This document shows, piece by piece, positions 33,161 through 44,900 of a DNA stretch of 64,000 nt; position 1 is the first letter of the stretch, and the number at the start of each line of letters is the position of its first letter. Source of the stretch: Strigamia acuminata. Lineage: Eukaryota > Arthropoda > Chilopoda > Geophilomorpha > Linotaeniidae. The DNA is taken from positions 3,971,087-4,035,086 of the forward strand of contig OX442314.1 in the NCBI GenBank assembly GCA_949358305.1. The letters run 5' to 3'. The notes below the pieces were generated by a model, which was not told the origin of the DNA, ran no database searches, and saw only the letters and a list, made by a program, of their open reading frames with translations. The position numbers and the translations under genes are program-made.

Positions 33161-35920
33161 TCACAAGCGATCCCTAACTCTCCTCCAGCTCTCAGCCCGT
33201 GGTAAAGTATAATCAAAACTTAAGGCTGATGCCGGGATGTGAGGTGTCGGGAATAATCGGTTTCCATTGAGAATAGAGCGTGGGTCGCTTTGGTCATTCA
33301 TGGAGAACCAAACATGTTTATTTTTTGGTTTGGATGTTGTTTTGGTCTGTGTACGCCTCGAGTATGTGAGGAATACAACAAGATTTTCACTGTTGTTGTG
33401 GGGGGTTGATGTCTCTATGGTAATGGTCAGTACAAATGGGCTAGCCATCTGAGTTGGAATTGACTTTGGTGCTTTCGTTACTCTGGGTTGATTCTGTGAG
33501 TTCCGTGATGAGTCTTGTTGCTCGCGATTGTCAGTCGATGGTGAAGTTGTTGAGGGCCCAACTGCAACTGGTGAAATGACACACCAGGGATTGGTTGGCT
33601 CTTGGCTAGCTGATGTGGGTGGCCGAGACAGTCGGTATTTGTCGGCTGTTGCTACATCCTTCCTCGGGAAATTTTCTACCATCAGAATTTGTTGCGTTCC
33701 TGTCTCTGACTTGGCCTTGTTATGTGTCAAACCATAGCAGATGTTGCTGGTCGAGGAGACCATTTGGCCATTACCAGGTCTCAATGACGGAGGTATTCTT
33801 ATACTTCCTTGATTAATGGTGGTCCATGCTTCTTTCGCCATCCATTGTAGGAGCGATTGGGTTATCGCCCAGTTGACGTGGGCTATTTGAGCGGGGTCGG
33901 TCTGAGTCAAAGCCAGCTTGGCAGCTGCTGGATCCTCAAACTTAGTCTGGTAAGCCTGCAGTTCTCCCAAGGTGGGATTTGTTGCTTCTCTTCGGTTCCG
34001 AGCGCCGAGATCCCGCTCCTCATACCACATAACGTCGGGGTGTGGTTTTGGCGCCTGAGGTGGCGGTGGAATGGGTGGAGCGCATAGGTCAGGTAGCTGG
34101 TATCCGACTGGCGCATGAGTCGCCGCTCCTGGTAGCAAGCTGTCAGGGGGCGACCACATGATCAGTGCCGTGGCCTTTACCTCAAGGAGAGGTGGCCACT
34201 GCGGTTGGACCTGATGGGAGGTTGGCGCGATTGGGACGCTGTTTGCGGACGACTCTGGTCGATTTGCAAAGCATTCACGAAGGGCATGGGTCAGCGTCTC
34301 GGCCAGTTCCTTTCGGGAAATGGGTTTCTCCAGGTTCGGTTCTTCGTCCAATACCATTCGTTCTTCAATGGTCTTGCACCATCCCTCTGGATCTTTCGGT
34401 CGGTCGAAGGACGACTCGATCACGGGTTTGACCCCTGGTGGGTCGAAAGCTTTGGCGTCGGTCGCCTTCTTCTTTTCGGCTGCCAAGGTTGTCCACAACG
34501 TCTTGATCCGTTGTCGATGACAGAACCTGCGTTTCCGGTTCCGTATGGTGTTGGTCACGACGGTCTGTGAAGCGGTTGTCGTGGTCTTTTGATTCGGGCG
34601 ATGGACGCCCATATGTTTGGAGATTGTCGACGTCTCGTTCGACGATTGCGCGGTCCGCACGAGAAAAGGGGAAGACGTTGCCTTGTCAGTCGCCTGTCTC
34701 TCCTGCTCGTCGACGTGATCACTCCACAGGTTAGAGGGCTCGGCTTCTTGATTGACCCGCCCTTCGTTGGACGAGGCAGGTAAAACTTCGACTGATCGAT
34801 GGCCTCCTTGGTGGACGACCACTTGAGTTCTTGAGCCGGAACTAATTCTTTGAACTGCCTGACTGGCAGCGGTATCCTTGGTCGCACTGGGCAGTCTTTG
34901 AATTTCTTTCCAAACTTGGTCGTTAGCTTTGGAGTCCTTGAATGGAAGATCCGTTTCCAAATTGTGAATTCTCTCAAGTATGTCGGAAATCCGTGCAATC
35001 AGGGTTTGATTCCACTTGCACCCATATCCATATGGTTTGCTCGGGATATTCTTTAATTTGTCCCAGAAATCTTTGAGTATTTTAAAGACAAATTGCATGC
35101 CCTTGTCTGATAATACTTTTTTCATGAATTTGAATCTCCGTGCTGTGTCGCTTAAATTCTCTGTGCTCTCCTCGGCAAAGCGTTTGGCCAGGGCGCCGAT
35201 CTTAATCCGCCCAGTGGCAACATCTTCGGGATATTGTCCAATGAGAAAAGAAGTGTTTTTTCTCATCTTCGGCCAACACGCTAGTTTTCTGGCTCGGTAA
35301 TGGGTCTGCGCCCTGTCTGGATGGCTGGCAAGCGGGAGCTCGTGTAACGAACAGAGAATTTGTTTCTTCAGAGTTGACTGCACTGCTATCATTCTAGTGC
35401 TGTCTGGCTCACTCCAATTGTCCTTGAAGTTTGGACATAGTTTGTCTTGCTCATAATCTGTTTTTAATGCTCCTCTCTCCATTTTTGGCCTTTCTTGATT
35501 TTCTTCCAAAATTATTGTTGCTTTCTTTATCTCCTCCCCTCCCAAGATGTCTTCGTCTAACTGATTCGCTCTCTTGAGCTCTGAGAAGGAGCGGTTAGCC
35601 ACAAACTCTTTATTGTGGTACCTCATAGTAAGATCGGGCGGTCGGCGCTTCATTGCAAATGGTTCACAATTGGCCGCTTGACTCTGCGCCGGTCGGTTCC
35701 TTTTTTCTCTTGTCTTTTTTCGTTTCTCTTTTTGGTTTTTCTTTCTGATGGGTTTAGTAACTTGAGGAGTTTGTAACGTCCCAACTGGAGGTGGTTGAGC
35801 CCTTTTTTCTAGCTGTTTTTGTTTCACCGTTGCTCTGGTTTTTATCGGGCTGCGTGCAGAGGCCCCAATTTGACGGTCAACTTTGGGATTATGCGACGTG
35901 TTTGATTTGGTTAGGCTCAT
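33161..35920 (-). CDS. Outer element ORF2, 919 codons, with decayed integrase-like patch
   Basis: An uninterrupted 919-codon frame. Its ATG overlaps the end of ORF1 by 32 bases in the +1 frame, an arrangement like gag-pol overlap. Residues of about 195-230 read like a retroviral zinc-binding integrase head (HELPLASHP, ACWPKMRKN), but the usual Cys pair is missing. Residues of about 270-315 resemble the integrase core end (LSDKGMQF, then WNQTL), with Cys where the catalytic Glu should be. The rest is Pro/Thr/Ser-rich (PPIPPPPQAP) and unlike any known domain. An intact frame around a catalytically dead patch suggests either a new role or a recent common source. Function is not known. Confidence 0.6.
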   Translation of the reverse strand: MSLTKSNTSHNPKVDRQIGASARSPIKTRATVKQKQLEKRAQPPPVGTLQTPQVTKPIRKKNQKEKRKKTREKRNRPAQSQAANCEPFAMKRRPPDLTMRYHNKEFVANRSFSELKRANQLDEDILGGEEIKKATIILEENQERPKMERGALKTDYEQDKLCPNFKDNWSEPDSTRMIAVQSTLKKQILCSLHELPLASHPDRAQTHYRARKLACWPKMRKNTSFLIGQYPEDVATGRIKIGALAKRFAEESTENLSDTARRFKFMKKVLSDKGMQFVFKILKDFWDKLKNIPSKPYGYGCKWNQTLIARISDILERIHNLETDLPFKDSKANDQVWKEIQRLPSATKDTAASQAVQRISSGSRTQVVVHQGGHRSVEVLPASSNEGRVNQEAEPSNLWSDHVDEQERQATDKATSSPFLVRTAQSSNETSTISKHMGVHRPNQKTTTTASQTVVTNTIRNRKRRFCHRQRIKTLWTTLAAEKKKATDAKAFDPPGVKPVIESSFDRPKDPEGWCKTIEERMVLDEEPNLEKPISRKELAETLTHALRECFANRPESSANSVPIAPTSHQVQPQWPPLLEVKATALIMWSPPDSLLPGAATHAPVGYQLPDLCAPPIPPPPQAPKPHPDVMWYEERDLGARNRREATNPTLGELQAYQTKFEDPAAAKLALTQTDPAQIAHVNWAITQSLLQWMAKEAWTTINQGSIRIPPSLRPGNGQMVSSTSNICYGLTHNKAKSETGTQQILMVENFPRKDVATADKYRLSRPPTSASQEPTNPWCVISPVAVGPSTTSPSTDNREQQDSSRNSQNQPRVTKAPKSIPTQMASPFVLTITIETSTPHNNSENLVVFLTYSRRTQTKTTSKPKNKHVWFSMNDQSDPRSILNGNRLFPTPHIPASALSFDYTLPRAESWRRVRDRL

Positions 35921-38900
35921 GAACGCAGTGTTTTAGTTTTTTCCTTTCATTCAGACAGAGGGTGCATTTATATTTGTTCATTGGGGATAACAATCGATTC
36001 CATTGTCTGTCTTCTCGCTCAGGATGATGTTCGTCGCATTTCTGTTTGGCATGGTGAGGATGATGTAATATACCGAAATCACGAGGCAGTGAACTCCATG
36101 ATGGTTGCAAAGTTGACAAGTTTTAATCTCGAACACAGATACATAATCTCAATACAAGAACACTAGATGGCGTTACAATCAATATACTCCAACTCTTCCC
36201 CCTCAGACAAACACTTAATCCCTAATAAAATCTCTGAGATGAGCTGGGGGACGACGAACACGAGTTGATCGCCTAGGTGCAACTACAGGATCATTTCCAG
36301 CATCCTGTTCAACCCCAGAACTCTCATTACCAGAACCAACAACACAATTTCCATTCCCAGGTTCCCAGTCCTCCTCAACTTGAAAAGAACTAGAACCATT
36401 CAAAGATTGTACAACTCGGCCACGCAATTGATCAGCATGACGCTTCCAAAATACCCCATTATGCAATTGAACTAAATAAGTTACAGGTGATAACAACTTA
36501 AATATTTTTCCCGCAATCCATCGACTACTACTTCTGTAGTCTCTGGCATAAATCAAATCATCAATCGAAAACTTCCTACGCACCACTGGAGTGGACAACT
36601 CGTCCTCTCGCCTAGGTCGCAATAAATGTAACCTCGTACGCATCTCCTTCTCCCTGAATAACGCATCTGGAGTCACCAAAGTAGTACAATGAGGAGTGGT
36701 ACGATAACTAGACAAAAACTGGCGCAACGCACGCTTAATGTTTCCATGCTCAGCCATAAACTTCTTCATTCCTGTCTTGAAAGTACCAACAAACCCTTCC
36801 ACAGCCCCATTCGTCGCTGGATGGTAAGGTGGCGAACGGGACTGACGCACCCCATTCATTGCCAAAAATTGAACAAACTCCTCGCTTGTGAACTGTGGTC
36901 CACAGTCTGAATGTACATGCAAAGGTAGACCATGCCTAGAAAACCATTCCTCAAATACCTCAATCGTGTCACGTGCTGTCGTACCCTTCATCATAACAAT
37001 TTCCGGCCATTTGGATTTTGCATCCACACACAAAATAAACATGTGACCAAAGAAGGGCCCAGCGAAGTCTACATGAATTCGCCCCCATGCCTCTGCAGGC
37101 GTTGGCCATGCTACATTACGCTCACGAGCCGGGGCCGGTAAATTGATTTGACACAATTCACACTCCCTGACCATTCGCTCAATATCTGAATCCATGCGGG
37201 GCCACCAGCAAATTGACCTGGCCAATAATTTCATTTTGACCACCCCCGGATGTCCAGAATGTAACTCTGTCAAAATACTGCTCTGTAGCACCTTAGGTAC
37301 AACAACCCTGTCATTGTAAAACAAACAATCGTCCTCTACTGATAACTGCTTCCTAACCCGATGCCAAGGCGCAAGATCCACTTCAATAGTTCCCGAGGGC
37401 CACCCCTCACGCACTAAAAGCAAAACTCTAGCTAAAATAGAATCCTCCAAAGTCCGTTTCCTAACTACAACCGCAGAAATAGGCATCGATTCTAATTGTG
37501 CACGGAAAACGGCATGTAACGGAATGTCGGAGTCATCAAAATCAACATTATTAATCGCTAGCCGTGACAACCCATCCGCTACCACATTACTCTTGCCAGC
37601 AATGTGCCTAATCTGAAAATTATACGCATTTAAAAATACGCACCAGCGTTGCAATCTAGCCGCCACAATTTCATTGCATCCGCGCTTATCCCCAAGAATT
37701 AAAACTAAAGGCTTGTGGTCGGTTTCCAAAATAAAATTGTGCCCATACAAATAATGGTGGAATTTCTTAACTCCAAAGATTATTGCAAACCCCTCACGAT
37801 CTGTCTGCGAATAATTGCGCTGAGCCGCATTCAAAAGACCACTCGCAACGGCAACTGTTTGTTTCCGACCCAATTCATCCTCTTGGGATAACTGCGCGCC
37901 TACTCCAAAAGGAGATGCATCCACGGTCAAAACCGTTTGCTTTGACGGGTCAAAATGTACCAAAAATGTGGCACTAGCCAATAATTTCCTCACCCCGTCA
38001 ATAGCTTGTTCCTGTTGCTTGCCCCAACGCCACACCACCCCTTGTCGCAACAAATAATAAAGTGGTTCCAAAACAGTGGCTAAGTTCGGCAAAAACCGAG
38101 CATAATAATTTATCATGCCAATGTACGTATGCAATTCACCTGCATTCTTCGGTGTAGCTGCCTTAACCAGACCATCAATGCGTGCTGGAATCGGCGCATA
38201 TCCATCCTTTGAAAACACATGACCCAAAAATTTAACCTTATCTTGAAAAAATTTGCATTTCCTTGCATTCAACCGCAAATTTTTTTCCTCAAAAATTGTG
38301 AGCAAATGATCAACTACCTTGAGATGCTCAGGAACTGAGCGACCAGTGGCACACACATCATCCAAAAAAGGTTGGGTCTTCACAACTGGTTTGACCAACT
38401 GTTCCATTGACTGTTGAAACAATGCGGGCGCACACGAAACCCCATAAAACAATCTTTTCACCAAAAATAAACCCTTATGCGTATTGATAACCATAACCTC
38501 CTGTGACTCCTGATCAAGTTCCCACTGATTATACGCATCCGAAAAATCAAAAGTTGAAAAATACTCACCATCCGCCAGTGTGCTTGTGATTTGCTCAAAA
38601 CGTGGAAGTGGGTAAACCACTTTAGGCAGTGCCTTGTTCACTGTTAAATTATACAGTCCCGCCAATTTAACTGTTCCATCGGATTTTTCCACTGGAGTGA
38701 CCGGTGTAGCCCACCGGGCATGCTGAACCGGTTCCAGAACCCCTGCTTCAACAAGACGATCAATCTCAGCCTCCATTTTAGCTCGTAAGGCTAGTGGCGG
38801 GTTACGTGCTGGCAGAAAAATTGGTTGAAAATTTTTGTCAACAGGTATGTGCAATTGTACCCCCTTACACTGACCAATACCCCCACTAAAAACAGTCTTA

Positions 38901-41900
38901 TGACTTGCCAAAATTTCCTCAAGTTGTACTTTTGCACTAGCTAAATCAAGTGGTGGAGAAGGCAAAACCCCATCAACTGCATTCACTTGTTTGGGCTCAC
39001 TAACTAAACCCCTCAACAACATGCAATTGGACAGAGTAATGGGCACCCTGAAAAAACACTGATACCCCAAATACCCCCAAAAGTGATAACAATTCACCAG
39101 TGAACGCACGCAGGCGAACTGGAGAAGCATTTAACTTAAATTTAGAAAAATGAGTATTAAAACATTGTTCATCAATTAATGTGAGTGAAGATCCACTGTC
39201 AACTTCCATGGCTAAATTGACTCCTTCAATGTTCACGTCAACAAATACAGGATCCACGATGGTGTCACGCACGTGGCAAACACGGTGGAATGGCACAAAA
39301 ATATCATCATCAACACGCACGGAATTCGCTGCAGGCTGCTTGCCCGATGATGCTCCACCTCTGTCCCTGCTTGGCTGATTGAGCTGATGAGATGTTGACC
39401 GCACATGGCAAAATTTGCGAATATGTCCTTTCTGACCACAGTTGTGGCAATCAGAATCCTTAAATCTGCATTTATCACGAAAATGATCTGGTGAACCACA
39501 CGCATAGCATCTGCGTTGCTTATTTCCATCAGATTTTTGGCCAGATGAGTGATCCTGAGAATTTGAAAATTTCTTTTTAAAATCAGTTTTACCTTTTTTA
39601 TAAAACCCCGATTTATTGTCCTGAATTTTGTGCACAGTATTGTCCTTATTTTCAGTCTTAGAATGAAACTTCTGCACTTCCTTTGATGCCGTGTCCATGC
39701 TGAGCGCAGTCTCAGTTGCTTTTTGAAATGTGAGTCCCTTCACCGTCAACAGATGGCGCTGCACGTTTTCAAATCTCAATCCGTTAATAAATTGATCGCG
39801 TAAATAATCATTCAATTGTTGTCCAAATTCGCAAAATTCTGCAGCTGCTTTCAACTTGATAACAAATGCACTTACTGATTCAGTGTCCAATTGAGTAGTT
39901 CTAAAGAATCTAAACCTCTCAGCAGCAACCATTGGTTTCGGTTTCTGGTGGTCATGCATTAATGTAACCAAGTCATCATAAGTCTTGGTTTTTGGCAAAT
40001 CAGGTGCACATAAATCCCTCAGCATTTTGTAGCCATGTGATCCAATTGTTCCCAATAAAATAGCCACTTTCTTGTCTTCAATTGCATTCAGTTCAAAAAG
40101 TTGCTCCAATTGCTCCACATACATGTCCCAGTCTGAGTTGACATCATACTCAGATAACTGTCCAATGAATTGAGCCATGGTTGATCCAAATTGAAATAAA
40201 TTGTCCAAAATGCACCTTTCACACACAAAATTTTGACCTCGTCGCCAATTGTAATATACCGAAATCACGAGGCAGTGAACTCCATGATGGTTGCAAAGTT
40301 GACAAGTTTTAATCTCGAACACAGATACATAATCTCAATACAAGAACACTAGATGGCGTTACAATCAATATACTCCAGATGATGTGTTTTATCATTTTCA
40401 GAAGTGCTTTCTTCTGCTTCCTCCCTCTCCGAAATCGCTTGCTCCGGTTGTTCTGGAGTTGTGGCGGGTTGAGATTCAGCGTTGAAAAATTCGTCCTCAC
40501 TTCCTGCCGTCCCGTCAGTTTCGTCAATTTTTTGGAATGTGTCGACCCCGCTGCCACCTTGGCCGCTGTGAGTATGACCTGCCCATATTTCTTGGCGAAA
40601 TTCTGGCGAGTATGGCTTCAATTCCCAGCCTTTTCGGTTTATACCGATACATTCTCGTTCATCTGTTGTACGACTCGCGTCAATTTGCATTTGTTGCTCC
40701 ACGATATCATCCAAACTGGTTAAATAAGTGTTCGTGCTCGAGATGTTCATATGTCGACGTGCTTGGCTGGTGCTTGTATTTCTTGTACCATCTCCTTCAT
40801 CAAATTGGTTTGAGTTATTTTGTTTAATTAAATCTTTAATTTTTTCCATTGGTTCTAATATTGCTTGCCCTGCCTTATTTTTTTGTCCATGCTCATCACT
40901 AATATTCATGATTGGCAGTGGAGACAGTGTAGAAGCTCGTACATCGTTTAGCGTTTTGTTTTCGTCTTGGTCGCAGTTCACTCCTCCCGAAAAAGAAAAG
41001 ACTGTTTTTGTTAAATTCTTTTTCTGTACAGTCTTGCCGTCTGATGCTTTCGTTAACAGCTTGGTCAGGTGGCCGACCTCGCTCGTTACTTCGGTGTGGC
41101 TTGGATATGATGGAAGCGTTGCTTTTCTGTCTCGAGCTTTTTTCTTTGGCTTGTGTTTATAATTTTCAAATTCAGACTCGAGGCAACTTAGTAGTGTTTT
41201 AGTTCTACTCGATGCTTCCCTTCTGTTGTCCTTTGTTGTTTGCAGTGTTGTGCTCGCTATTCAAATTTCGCTATCGCTACTCTAGCGAAGCTATCGCTAC
41301 TTTAGCGAAATTCAAAATCGCTAGTTAATTTGAAACTAGCGATTTTTTAAGCGACGCTACTGTAGAATGGTTTACCAGCGAGAAAATCAGCGAAAATTTC
41401 GCTGAATTTCTCGCTAATCAAGACGTTTTTACGACGTTTGCAAACAAAACGAAAATAAACGTCTAAACGTCTATGTAACATAAAAACGTACGAACTGCGA
41501 ATCAGTAGATCACCTTCACATACATAAACATTCGTCCATCGCCATTTGCATCATTCATTCCAATTATTCGTCCTTCGTCATTTGCATCATTCGTAATTTT
41601 CGTAATTTTTCATTCGTAATTTTCGTAATTTTTCATTCGTAATTTTCGTAATTTTTCATTCGTTGTTTCGTGATTTTGATTTAGTTTTTCAATAATGTCA
41701 AATCTGGAAGAATCTGCTGAATCTTTGTTGATACCTAAAGTAAATTTAGGTCCTTTGGCTGAATTTTTTGGGTATGATGTCAAAGGAAATGACAGTAACA
41801 AAAATTTTGCTGCTACGAAAACAATTAGATATATCTGTAAACTGTGTAAAAAGTCAATTTCTGCTACATTTAATAGTAATTATAATTTATTAATTCACTT

Positions 41901-44900
41901 AGAAAAGTGTCATCAACCTCATTATGTAGAATGTAAGAAAAAAATAGACGAAATTAAGCTGAAGAAGAAAGGATTGAAACGTTCTGTAATCGATTTGAAT
42001 GTTTCAACAACCAAGAAACCAAAACAAACCACATTAACTGGCCATCGGTGTACAAAATCAATTTCGGAAGACAAATCGAAGCAATGGATTATCGAATATA
42101 TTATAGAGGAAATGAAACCCATTTCTATTGTTGAGCGATCTGGTTTTAAGAAACTTATTCAGCGCTATTCCCAGACAGAATCGGTTTATATTCCGGGCAG
42201 GAAAGTTGTAACACGACTTATATCTGAGAAATTTAATGACCTCTTAGCAAAGCTTAAATGTATTTTTGATTCGATGGATTTTGTTTGTTGTACCGCTGAT
42301 ATTTGGAGTCATCAAAATCGTAGTTATCTCGGTGTTACCACACATTGGATCGATCCAATGTGTTTAGAACGCAGATCAGCAACAATAGCGTGCACTCGAA
42401 TGTTTGGAAGTCATACGTACGACGTTATAGGCTATGAATTAGAAGGTGTTTTTGAGAAATTTGGTATCCAATCGAAAATTACTTTTGCTATCACTGATAA
42501 CGGTAGTAACTTTGTTAAGTCATTCAATGAATTTGCAAACGAATTTGAATTTGAAATTGGATCAAAAAATGCCAACTTGCAGGATTCGGGATCGGAATGT
42601 GATTCAAGTTCGGAATGCAGTGATAACGAGGATGGGGACGTACAGCAGATTAATATTACTACTGTTTTGGATAATGTGAATGAAGAAACATCGATGTGTC
42701 AATTACCACGCCATTTACGCTGCGCTGCACACACGTTGAATCTGGTGGCAACGACAGATGCTGGAAAAGCTCTGAATTCTTGTGCAGTTTACAAAAAATT
42801 GTTTCGGTCCGCTTTGGGCAAAGCCACAGCGTTGTGGAACAAGTTTTCGCGAAGTACAAAGTGTGCTGATTTTATTAGAACTGTTACAAATCAAGCCTTG
42901 ATTGTGCCGTGCGATACTAGGTGGAATTCGTGGTTTTATGCCATTCAAAAAGTCAGAAAAATTCCCCAACCCCAGCTATCTGAAGTGTGCACTGAAATCA
43001 AAGTTCCTCAATTTTCTCTAAAAGAGTTGGACATGCTTGATGAATACCTAAAAGTAATGGGTTGTATTGCCGAAGCTTTGAATATATATTACAAGGCGAA
43101 AACCATTGTTTTTTAGGTTTATTGTTACCTACGATTGTAACAATTAAAGATTTTCTGGTGTCAGCAACACCCTCGCTTGTTTATGTAAAGCCATTAGTGA
43201 CTGCTTTGCTGAATGGTTTAGAAAATCGCTTTGGTAAGTATTTTGACCAAGATGAATTCTTATTAGCTTCTATAAGTCACCCGTTATTCAAATTAGACTG
43301 GTTGCAATCGTCTTCAAAACGGTCTGAAGCAAAACAGCTTTTTGAAGTGGAAGTTTTAAAGTATCAACATCTTTACACTGAGGTTGAAGCTGGAAGTAAT
43401 GCGCCAGAAGATGGAGGTTTACCTGAATTAGAACACAATGGTTTTTTCCGAAAATTCACCAATGTTAGATCTATATCCAGTGCAAATTGTGCTAGAACTG
43501 AAATGGATCAGTACTTAGCTGACCCAGGGATTAAAGTAGACATCTTGCATAAGTATCGAATCATTAAAGCAATTTTTCTACGGTTTAATACTGCTCTAAC
43601 ATCCAGTGCTCCTGTTGAGAGAATTTTTAGCAGTGGAAAATTAATTCGCACAGCAACTAGAAATCGTTTGAATGATAAAACCTTTGAAATGTTGCTACTT
43701 TTAAACAAAAATTCATCTTTGTAATAAAATATATTCAATTAAATTCATACATAATTTTTATTACATGTTTGTAACAGAAAAAAAGAAACAAGATATACAA
43801 GAAAGAAAAATTATTATCCTTCTTGAATAGTTAGCGAAAAACTAGCGAAAGATTAGCGAAAAAATAGCTAAAATTAGCGATTTTTTAGCTAATTGGTACC
43901 AGTTAGCGATAGCGACAATTAGCGAAATGTAAATTCTGGAGGAAAAGCGAAACTTTAGCGAAGCTATTCAAGTTGGTTAGCGATCCCAACACTGGTTGTT
44001 TGCTCGTTGACATGCGGCTTGGGATTGGTTACGAAATCCTTTTTCTTTTGTGAGCGAAGATGACAGCTCCGGGAAGATCGGTTTGAGGTGCTCGTGGGGT
44101 CAAGTCGGCGCTGGTCGCCGTCCCTGCCCGTTCGATTCCCCCTTGTGGACGACCGAGTTGGGTGGTCGTCGTCTGACGAGTCGGAGGGGTCGGAGGGGTC
44201 GCCATGGGGGCGATTCTCCGCTCCTCTAGGTGGAACTTCATCGCCATCTTGTGGCTTTTTCGGGCTTCCGGATGGCGGCGGCTCCTTTCCGTCGCTGCTC
44301 CCACAAAAAGAATGCCATTTAGTTTCTTCATTCTCTGGGCCTTTGCAGTCCTTATTTGTATTCTCCCTATCGAGTGAAGCGTTAGTGGTTGCTCCAGTTT
44401 CGGATCCCTTCGAGGGGTGACGGTCCCTTGATTTCGGTTCCGGTCGGTCGTCCTCTTGGGATCTTCCTAATTTTGCCGCTTTCGTCGGCTTTGTTCTGCG
44501 CTTTCTTGTTTCCGTGTCAGAGCCACAGGGGGGCTCTTGATTTATTTTTTGGTCTTCCTCTCTTTTATTTCTCTCCGAAATGTCTTGTTCGTATTTTCTT
44601 TGGAATTTCTCTGTTTCTTTTTTCCAATTCTCGGCTTCCCATCTTTTCTGTTCATCAATTATAGCTTGTTTTTTAGCTTCATATTCTTCAGTCCATCTTT
44701 CTCGCTCCCATTCTTCCTGCTCTCTCAGGAATTGTTCTTTTTCCTTTCTAGCCTTTTCAGCTTTCATTCTTTCATGGTATTGTTCTTCCCACTTTTGGTG
44801 CTGAATTATGGCTTCTTCTCGTAATTTTTGCAGCTTTTCCATTTTATGTTGCGCCAGGAGTTCTCGGAATTGGTCCTTGTAGTCTTGGACTTTTTTATGC

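Larger units (their letters stand above)
36064..40377 (-). mobile_element. Ty3/Mag-like LTR retrotransposon nested in outer ORF1
   Basis: Identical 128-bp LTRs (36064-36191 and 40250-40377) with TG...CA ends on the plus strand, and the 5-bp duplication GATGA at 36059-36063 and 40378-40382. The primer site at 40237-40247 (TGGCGACGAGG on the minus strand) fits tRNA-Ser(GCU). A polypurine tract (GAGGGGGAAGAGT) adjoins the left LTR. It carries gag and pol frames on the minus strand. LTR identity indicates a recent insertion. Confidence 0.95.

Noticed and set aside
34165-34570. Plus-strand frames opposite ORF2 of the outer element
   Set aside because: Shadows of the 919-codon minus frame.
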